DNA from: Egaibacter danicus
GTDB lineage: Bacteria > Pseudomonadota > Gammaproteobacteria > Burkholderiales > Burkholderiaceae_C
Reading direction: 5' to 3'
Length of the DNA stretch: 64,000 nt
NCBI GenBank assembly: GCA_016707075.1
Contig: JADJII010000004.1
Span: forward strand, 310,001 to 374,000
Positions 62,004 through 64,000 of the stretch are shown here, piece after piece. Made by a program: the position numbers and the translations under genes. The first letter of the stretch is position 1. Every line of letters begins with the position of its first letter. The notes beneath the pieces are model-generated. The model had not been told where the DNA came from. It made no database searches and saw nothing but the letters and a program-made list of their open reading frames with translations.

Positions 62004-62051
62004 GCTACTAAATTGGTAGCTACTCACGCAATATCGACAGGGGCTAAGGCC
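62004..62051 (+). repeat. Dispersed 48-bp-family repeat after the acyl-CoA dehydrogenase gene
   Basis: GCTACTAAATTGGTAGCTAC, TCACGCAATATCGACAGGGG, CTAAGGCC. A well-preserved intergenic copy. Confidence 0.8.
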
Positions 62052-62103
62052 AAATTTCATTGCCAAAAACGCATCATTTTTGTTGAATTTCAGGAAAGAC
62101 ACC

Positions 62104-63069
62104 ATGTCCAAGCTGCCAGCGCCCTTGAATAATCTGCCGCTCCCCATCATTGGTTCACCGCTCTTCATCATCAGCAACCCCAAGCTGGTGATTGCACAGT
62201 GTATTGCTGGTGTTGTGGGCTCCATGCCCGCCCTCAACGCGCGGCCTGCCGAGCAACTGGAAGAATGGCTGATTGAAATCACCGAAGCGCTGGCTGCCTG
62301 GAACAAGGCCCATCCTGACAAGCCGGCAGCACCGTTTGCCATCAACCAGATCGTGCACAAAAGCAATGACCGGCTGGAACACGACATGGCGATGTGCGTG
62401 AAATACAAGGTGCCCATCATCATCACCAGCTTGGGTGCGCGCGAAGACATCAACGCCGCTGCCCACAGCTATGGCGGTGTGGTCTTGCACGACGTGATCA
62501 ACAATAAACACGCCCGCAAAGCGATCGAAAAGGGCGCTGACGGGTTGATCGCTGTTGCGGCTGGTGCGGGGGGACATGCGGGTGTGAAGAGCCCGTTTGC
62601 GCTGATTCAGGAAATCCGCCAGTGGTTTGATGGCCCCATAGCGCTGTCGGGTGCCATCTCGACGGGAGATGCTGTGCTGGCCGCACAGGCGATGGGTGCC
62701 GACTTTGCCTACATTGGCTCCGCCTTCATTGCCACCGAAGAGGCGCGTGCGTCAGACGCCTATAAACAGGCCATCGTGGACAGCAACTCGGACGATATTG
62801 TCTACAGCAACCTGTTTACCGGCGTGCATGGCAATTACCTGGCGCCGAGCATCCGCAATGCCGGCATGGACCCTGACAACCTGCCCGTGAGCGACCCCAG
62901 CAAGATGAATTTTGGGGGCGACAAATCCAAGGCCTGGAAAGATATCTGGGGCTGCGGTCAGGGCATCGGGACCGTGAACAAGGTGCAAAGCACAGCAGAT
63001 TTTGTCGCCCAACTCAAGCGCGAATACCAGGTAGCGCGTGAGCGCCTTCTCAGCCCGGTAGCGGGCTGA
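62104..63069 (+). CDS. Nitronate monooxygenase / NPD-type flavoprotein
   Basis: FMN-dependent TIM-barrel enzyme of 321 residues: PLPIIGSPLFIISNPKLVIA, FAINQIVHKSNDRLEHDMAM, VVLHDVINNKHARKAIEKGA, DGLIAVAAGAGGHAGVKSPF and SGAISTGDAVLAAQAMGADF. It belongs to the 2-nitropropane dioxygenase/enoyl reductase II family; the natural substrate is not certain. ATG 62104 has an AGGAAAG site. Its 3' end overlaps trhO by 20 bases. Confidence 0.9.
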   Translation: MSKLPAPLNNLPLPIIGSPLFIISNPKLVIAQCIAGVVGSMPALNARPAEQLEEWLIEITEALAAWNKAHPDKPAAPFAINQIVHKSNDRLEHDMAMCVKYKVPIIITSLGAREDINAAAHSYGGVVLHDVINNKHARKAIEKGADGLIAVAAGAGGHAGVKSPFALIQEIRQWFDGPIALSGAISTGDAVLAAQAMGADFAYIGSAFIATEEARASDAYKQAIVDSNSDDIVYSNLFTGVHGNYLAPSIRNAGMDPDNLPVSDPSKMNFGGDKSKAWKDIWGCGQGIGTVNKVQSTADFVAQLKREYQVARERLLSPVAG

Positions 63070-64000
63070 ACTCCAGGTCGCTTTCTTCGGCGTGATGGTG
63101 GTGAGGCGTCAGTTTGGCGCCAATATGCGCCTGGCCCCGCCGGGCTGCCAGTTCAACCTGGCGTTGCCGCTCCCGTGCGCCTTGTTTCTGGGCCTCAGTT
63201 TTCCTGTCGTGACATTTGGGGCAGCTGACGCCAAGCTCATATAAGGGAGAAGTCCTGTCCTGCTCGCTGACAGGCTCCCGGCATGAACGGCACAACTCGT
63301 GGCGCCCTGGAATCAGGCTGTGGCCTACTGAAACACGTTCGTCAAAAACAAAACACTCACCTTGCCAAAGGCTCTCCTGCTCCGGCATGGTTTCCAGATA
63401 TTTGAGAATGCCGCCTTCCAGGTGGTACACCTCGTCAAAACCCTCAGCCCGCATCAGCGCTGTGGACTTTTCACATCGGATGCCACCCGTGCAAAACATC
63501 GCCACTTTGGGTTTTTTGCCATCGCCCGCATTGAGTTCGGCGTTCTGGCGGATCCAGTCGGGCAGGTCTGCAAAGCGTTTGATATGGGGGTTGACGGCGC
63601 CAGCAAATGTGCCAATGGACACTTCGTAATCATTGCGCGTGTCAATCAGCACCACGCTCGGATCTTCGATCAACTGGTTCCACTGCTCAGGTTTCACATA
63701 CGTGCCGGCCATAAGGCCTGGGTTGACTTCAGGCACCCCCATGGTGACGATCTCGCGCTTGAGCCGGACCTTCATCCGGTGAAACGGGGGTGACGTGGCA
63801 AACGCTTCCTTGTGCGTCAGATCCGCCAGACGCTGGTCTTTGCGCAGGTAGGCCAGCACAGCGCGGACGCCCTCAACCGGACCCGCAATCGTGCTGTTGA
63901 TTCCCTCACGGGCCAGCAGGATGGTGCCTTTGACGTCATGAGCCTCACAGAAAGCGAGCAAAGGTGCCTGCAGACCCCTGAAATCGGGCAGGTCAACAAA
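63050..64000 (-). CDS. trhO: tRNA uridine(34) hydroxylase, rhodanese-like (5' end beyond the window)
   Basis: YceA/TrhO family enzyme, which uses oxygen to hydroxylate the wobble uridine of tRNA. The visible 316 residues include LPDFRGLQAPLLAFCEAHDV, GTILLAREGINSTIAGPVEG, a rhodanese domain with VVLIDTRNDYEVSIGTFAGA and the active cysteine in VAMFCTGGIRCEKSTALM, and a cysteine-rich C-terminus (CRSCREPVSEQ, GVSCPKCHD). The frame is open at base 64000, so the N-terminus is missing. Confidence 0.93.
   Translation of the reverse strand, partial: FVDLPDFRGLQAPLLAFCEAHDVKGTILLAREGINSTIAGPVEGVRAVLAYLRKDQRLADLTHKEAFATSPPFHRMKVRLKREIVTMGVPEVNPGLMAGTYVKPEQWNQLIEDPSVVLIDTRNDYEVSIGTFAGAVNPHIKRFADLPDWIRQNAELNAGDGKKPKVAMFCTGGIRCEKSTALMRAEGFDEVYHLEGGILKYLETMPEQESLWQGECFVFDERVSVGHSLIPGRHELCRSCREPVSEQDRTSPLYELGVSCPKCHDRKTEAQKQGARERQRQVELAARRGQAHIGAKLTPHHHHAEESDLEFSPLPG
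63051..63068. terminator. Hairpin in the overlapping 3' ends of two convergent genes
   Basis: CAGCCCG, loop GTAG, CGGGCTG form a 7-bp perfect stem within the last codons of both the nitronate monooxygenase and trhO genes. There is no U-tract, so a terminator role is tentative. Confidence 0.4.

Noticed and set aside
3831..62051. The dispersed repeats considered as a CRISPR array
   Set aside because: Copies are scattered kilobases apart, lie in both orientations and vary in sequence; there are no spacers and no cas genes.

Overview
The window is a chromosomal segment of a betaproteobacterium, most likely Burkholderiales, family Comamonadaceae (Rhodoferax/Polaromonas-like). I base this on gene order (argD, DUF3579, rpsT, murJ; purM, permease, hda, HAD, pcnB, folK), the protein sequences, and a dispersed short repeat that I associate from memory with that family. 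No rRNA, tRNA, CRISPR array, transposase or phage gene is visible.

Layout. 1-13.2 kb holds housekeeping genes: argD (partial), DUF3579, rpsT, murJ, a SirB1-like protein, the PA2779/PA2778 pair, an orphan ParA, purM, an AI-2E-type permease, hda, a HAD phosphatase, pcnB and folK. 13.5-17.6 kb holds ridA and the first transglutaminase / ATP-grasp / alpha-E locus, with the last two domains fused. 17.7-20.8 kb holds a YidB protein and a basic amino-acid decarboxylase divergent from an Lrp regulator. 21-31.8 kb is accessory: LysR/MFS, thioesterase/MarR/Bcr-CflA, then TetR followed by an MDR oxidoreductase, an SDR, two alpha/beta hydrolases, a small possible SCP2-like protein and an Old Yellow Enzyme. 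Three copies of one operator-like dyad suggest the TetR protein controls itself, the MDR gene and the SDR-led genes. 32-42.3 kb holds a DOPA-dioxygenase-like gene, a P-loop ATPase and a DUF2126 transglutaminase on the minus strand, then comEC and separate ATP-grasp and alpha-E genes on the plus strand. This is the second transglutaminase / ATP-grasp / alpha-E locus. 42.5-47.8 kb is a giant hybrid histidine kinase ending in an EAL domain. 47.8-52.9 kb is a MoxR / DUF58 / TgpA / MltB operon. 52.9-64 kb carries a histone-deacetylase-like enzyme, an MscS channel, a TRAP transporter (dctPQM), etfBA, an acyl-CoA dehydrogenase, a nitronate monooxygenase and trhO (partial).

Three things stand out. 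First, two differently built transglutaminase / ATP-grasp / alpha-E loci lie 20 kb apart, a predicted peptide-ligation system with no defined product that I know of. Second, small repeats are abundant: a roughly 48-bp family with at least nine copies, five of which meet genes in the same codon phase and one of which encodes most of the MltB signal peptide; a 356-bp near-perfect palindrome that supplies the C-terminus of FolK; and a 222-bp inverted-repeat element. Third, five genes (argD, the hybrid kinase, tgpA, DUF58, etfA) each carry one 1-base frameshift, mostly at homopolymers. This points to residual sequencing indels more than to real gene decay.
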